Part shown: one piece after another, positions 7,233-8,570 of the stretch
How positions within the stretch are numbered: position 1 is the first letter of the stretch
Layout of the letters: each line of letters begins with the position of its first letter
Assembly: GCA_946056455.1 (NCBI GenBank)
Contig: CAMGJS010000030.1
Location: 1-8,570, forward strand
Reading direction: 5' to 3'
DNA length: 8,570 nucleotides
Source of the DNA: an uncultured Clostridia bacterium
GTDB taxonomy: Bacteria > Bacillota > Clostridia > Oscillospirales > Ruminococcaceae
Notes under the pieces: generated by a model
What the model was told of the DNA's origin: nothing
Databases searched by the model: none
Seen by the model: the letters and a program-made list of their open reading frames with translations, nothing else
Position numbers and translations under genes: made by a program

Positions 7233-7379
7233 GGATTTTTGCGTAATAGCAAAAATCCCAGCCTCCACGCAGTGGACAATTTTTTGCCTTCTTTTTTGTT
7301 GTCAAAAAAGAAGGTCGCCCTCCGCAGAGGGCGAAACCACCTGCGTGCAAAGCACGCTTAAACGGTATCTTCCGATACC
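7233..7379. repeat. Train of six consecutive hairpins between convergent genes
   Basis: Six inverted repeats follow each other with at most 10 nt between them. (1) 7233-7242/7249-7258, 10 bp, GGATTTTTGC. (2) 7264-7268/7272-7276, 5 bp, TCCAC, followed by CAATTTTTT. (3) 7287-7298/7303-7314, 12 bp, CCTTCTTTTTTG with a TTGT loop. (4) 7315-7322/7327-7334, 8 bp, TCGCCCTC, directly abutting the third. (5) 7343-7348/7352-7357, 6 bp, GCGTGC. (6) 7364-7369/7374-7379, 6 bp, GGTATC. All stems are perfect. On the pyrB strand, hairpin 6 starts 7 nt after the stop codon and has a GGAA tetraloop. It may be an intergenic repeat family member or a structured 3' end. The preceding 7161-7232 shows no clear feature apart from a doubtful small reading frame. 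Confidence 0.75.
7364..7379 (-). terminator. Candidate 3'-end hairpin of the pyrB transcript
   Basis: On the minus strand GGTATC-GGAA-GATACC follows the pyrB stop codon after 7 nt. The stable GNRA-type loop supports folding as RNA, but only GTTT follows, so termination would be weak. Real termination may occur further on, at the next hairpins or at the 7098-7147 stem. This is an inference from position. Confidence 0.4.
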
Positions 7380-7386
7380 CTTTCTC

Positions 7387-8466
7387 TTATTCCTTCAAAA
7401 GCCTCTCGTCGCAATACTCACATTCAAGAGTATCTCCCGTTCCGATAAAGCTCTTCGGCAGATAATTTTCAAAATTAGTAATACACTTCGGGTTTTTACA
7501 GCTTACCCCCGTGTGACATTTTCCTTTAAGTAACGCCTGACCTGCGTTGTCCTGCAACATTGTCAGTATCAGAGCCATTCTTATGTAAACTCCGTTCTTT
7601 GCCTGCTCAAAATAAATCGCCCTCGGGTCGTCGTCTACATTAACAGCGATTTCGTCAACTCTCGGCAACGGGTGAAGAACGATAAGGTCCTTTTTGCCAA
7701 GGCTCATCTTTTTGCTGTCAAGGACATATATATCCTTCTGCGCAAGATATTCCGCCTCCGACGCAAATCGCTCCCTCTGTATCCTTGTCATATAAAGAAC
7801 ATCGAGCATCGGAATAGCCTCTTCAAGCGAAGTCATCTCAATGAACTTTGAGTTGGAAGCAGTGAGAATATCCTTTATATAATGCGGAAGACGAAGCTCC
7901 TTTGTTGAAATAAGTACAAATGTGTTGTTTTTATAGCAGGAAAGCGCTTTGAGAAGCGAGTGGACAGTTCTGCCGTTTATCAGATCTCCGCATACTCCCA
8001 CGGTGAGCCCCGATAACCTCTGCTTTTTCTCTGAAAGGGTAAGAAGGTCGGTGAGTGTCTGCGTTGGGTGAAGATGTCCGCCGTCGCCTGCGTTTATGAT
8101 AGGGCAGTCCGCAGTAAGAGCCGCCGCCTTTGCGGAGCCCTCCTTGGGATTTCTTATAACGAGAATGTCCGCATAGCTTGAAACTATCTTTGTTGTGTCT
8201 TTGAGGTTTTCGCCCTTTGCAACAGATGAACTGTCGGGGTTGTCAAAGCCTATAATTCTTCCTCCAAGCCTTAACATCGCCGTCTGAAAAGACATCTGCG
8301 TTCTTGTTGAAGGCTCATAGAATAAAGTAGCCATAATTTTTCCGTCGCAGGCTTTCGAGTATTTTTCGGGATTTTGCTTTATATCCTTGCCGAGCTCAAT
8401 CAGCTTGTCCCACCAGGAAATAGGGAAATCGTTGAGGTCGATAAGGTGACGGAATTGTGAAACCAT
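7387..8466 (-). CDS. pyrB: Aspartate carbamoyltransferase with C-terminal PyrI-type zinc domain
   Basis: It catalyses carbamoyl phosphate + L-aspartate to N-carbamoyl-aspartate, the committed step of de novo pyrimidine synthesis, in the cytoplasm. In the 359-aa protein residues 1 to about 310 are a complete catalytic chain. Visible motifs are STRT at 53-56, the SSVAKGEN loop (K84), R105, HPTQTLTDL at 133-141, R166, R228 and HPLPR at 265-269. Residues 317-359 form an extension in which C323-x4-C328 and C349-x2-C352 reproduce the zinc-binding pattern of PyrI (CKNPKCITNFE and LECEYCD resemble the E. coli regulatory chain tail). PyrI's N-terminal nucleotide-binding domain is absent. The ATG at 8466 follows AGAGGAG (8475-8481) by 8 nt and is preferred over an ATG 45 nt upstream at 8511. 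It converges on the transketolase genes. No pyr attenuator is visible in the short leader. Confidence 0.95.
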   Translation of the reverse strand: MVSQFRHLIDLNDFPISWWDKLIELGKDIKQNPEKYSKACDGKIMATLFYEPSTRTQMSFQTAMLRLGGRIIGFDNPDSSSVAKGENLKDTTKIVSSYADILVIRNPKEGSAKAAALTADCPIINAGDGGHLHPTQTLTDLLTLSEKKQRLSGLTVGVCGDLINGRTVHSLLKALSCYKNNTFVLISTKELRLPHYIKDILTASNSKFIEMTSLEEAIPMLDVLYMTRIQRERFASEAEYLAQKDIYVLDSKKMSLGKKDLIVLHPLPRVDEIAVNVDDDPRAIYFEQAKNGVYIRMALILTMLQDNAGQALLKGKCHTGVSCKNPKCITNFENYLPKSFIGTGDTLECEYCDERLLKE

Positions 8467-8474
8467 AAGTAATG

Positions 8475-8481
8475 CTCCTCT
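8475..8481 (-). promoter_or_regulatory. Ribosome binding site of pyrB
   Basis: AGAGGAG on the minus strand, 8 nt before the ATG at 8466. This decides against the upstream in-frame ATG at 8511, which has no comparable site and lies inside the probable promoter. Confidence 0.8.
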
Positions 8482-8501
8482 GTCAAAAATATTCTCTCTA
8501 T

Positions 8502-8530
8502 ATTTTATCAAGTTTTTTTAAAAAAAACAA
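8502..8530 (-). promoter_or_regulatory. Candidate promoter of pyrB
   Basis: On the minus strand TTGTTT (8530-8525) is followed by a 17-nt A/T-tract spacer and TAAAAT (8507-8502), which matches 5 of 6 bases of TATAAT. The TG of an extended -10 is present (TGA-TAAAAT). Transcription would begin near 8495, leaving a leader of about 30 nt, too short for a PyrR-type attenuator. The -35 box is weak, so confidence is moderate. Confidence 0.5.
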
Positions 8531-8548
8531 GCAATTTTTTATTTTTTG

Positions 8549-8557
8549 TGTTATAAT
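8549..8557 (+). promoter_or_regulatory. Candidate divergent promoter reading out of the window
   Basis: TGT-TATAAT is a perfect extended -10 element on the plus strand, in a T-rich context. No good -35 is seen 16-18 nt upstream, which an extended -10 can tolerate. It would transcribe a gene beyond position 8570, divergent from pyrB. Confidence 0.45.
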
Positions 8558-8570
8558 GTATTTTAGAACG

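Noticed and set aside
7189..7533. Plus-strand 114-codon frame running from the intergenic region into pyrB antisense
   Set aside because: Its second half is the antisense of the well-supported pyrB zinc domain, its first half is hairpin sequence, and it has no convincing ribosome site.
8467..8511. Upstream start of pyrB giving 15 extra residues
   Set aside because: The extra codons cover the ribosome site and probable -10 region, and the ATG at 8466 has a correctly spaced AGAGGAG.
8527..8534. ACAAGCAA followed by T-rich sequence, resembling the right tip of the 6980-7082 element
   Set aside because: Only eight bases match, without an opposite arm in the window; in an AT-rich region this can be chance.

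Overview
The window is an ordinary housekeeping stretch of a low-to-moderate GC Gram-positive chromosome. It most likely comes from an anaerobic gut-type Clostridia, Ruminococcaceae/Oscillospiraceae-like. I base this on AGGAGG-type ribosome sites, AT-rich promoters, the split two-subunit transketolase and the ileS-lspA-rluD gene order. The lineage is an inference and was not searched.

Layout: positions 90-6979 on the plus strand hold six tightly packed genes. They are isoleucyl-tRNA synthetase (ileS), signal peptidase II (lspA), an RluD-type pseudouridine synthase, a Cof-type HAD phosphatase, and the N- and C-terminal subunits of a split transketolase. From lspA onward the genes overlap or sit 1 nt apart, so they are probably one transcription unit with translational coupling. 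A 73-nt gap holding a hairpin separates ileS from lspA. A strong rho-independent terminator at 7098-7159 closes the unit.

Positions 6980-7386 form a 407-bp convergent intergenic region that is unusually rich in structure. It holds a 103-bp nested inverted-repeat element starting right after the transketolase stop codon, then the terminator, then a run of six consecutive hairpins ending 7 nt from the pyrB stop codon. No convincing gene lies there.

Positions 7387-8466 on the minus strand encode aspartate carbamoyltransferase (pyrB). It carries a short C-terminal extension that matches the four-cysteine zinc domain of PyrI but lacks PyrI's nucleotide-binding allosteric domain. The right edge (8501-8570) is an AT-rich divergent promoter region, with one candidate promoter for pyrB and one reading rightward out of the window.

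Functionally the genes cover translation (ileS, rluD), lipoprotein maturation (lspA), the non-oxidative pentose phosphate pathway (transketolase, perhaps with the HAD phosphatase) and pyrimidine synthesis (pyrB). I found no defence system, CRISPR array, RNA gene or complete mobile element. The points most worth a second look are the minimal PyrB-PyrI zinc-domain fusion and the two structured intergenic elements.
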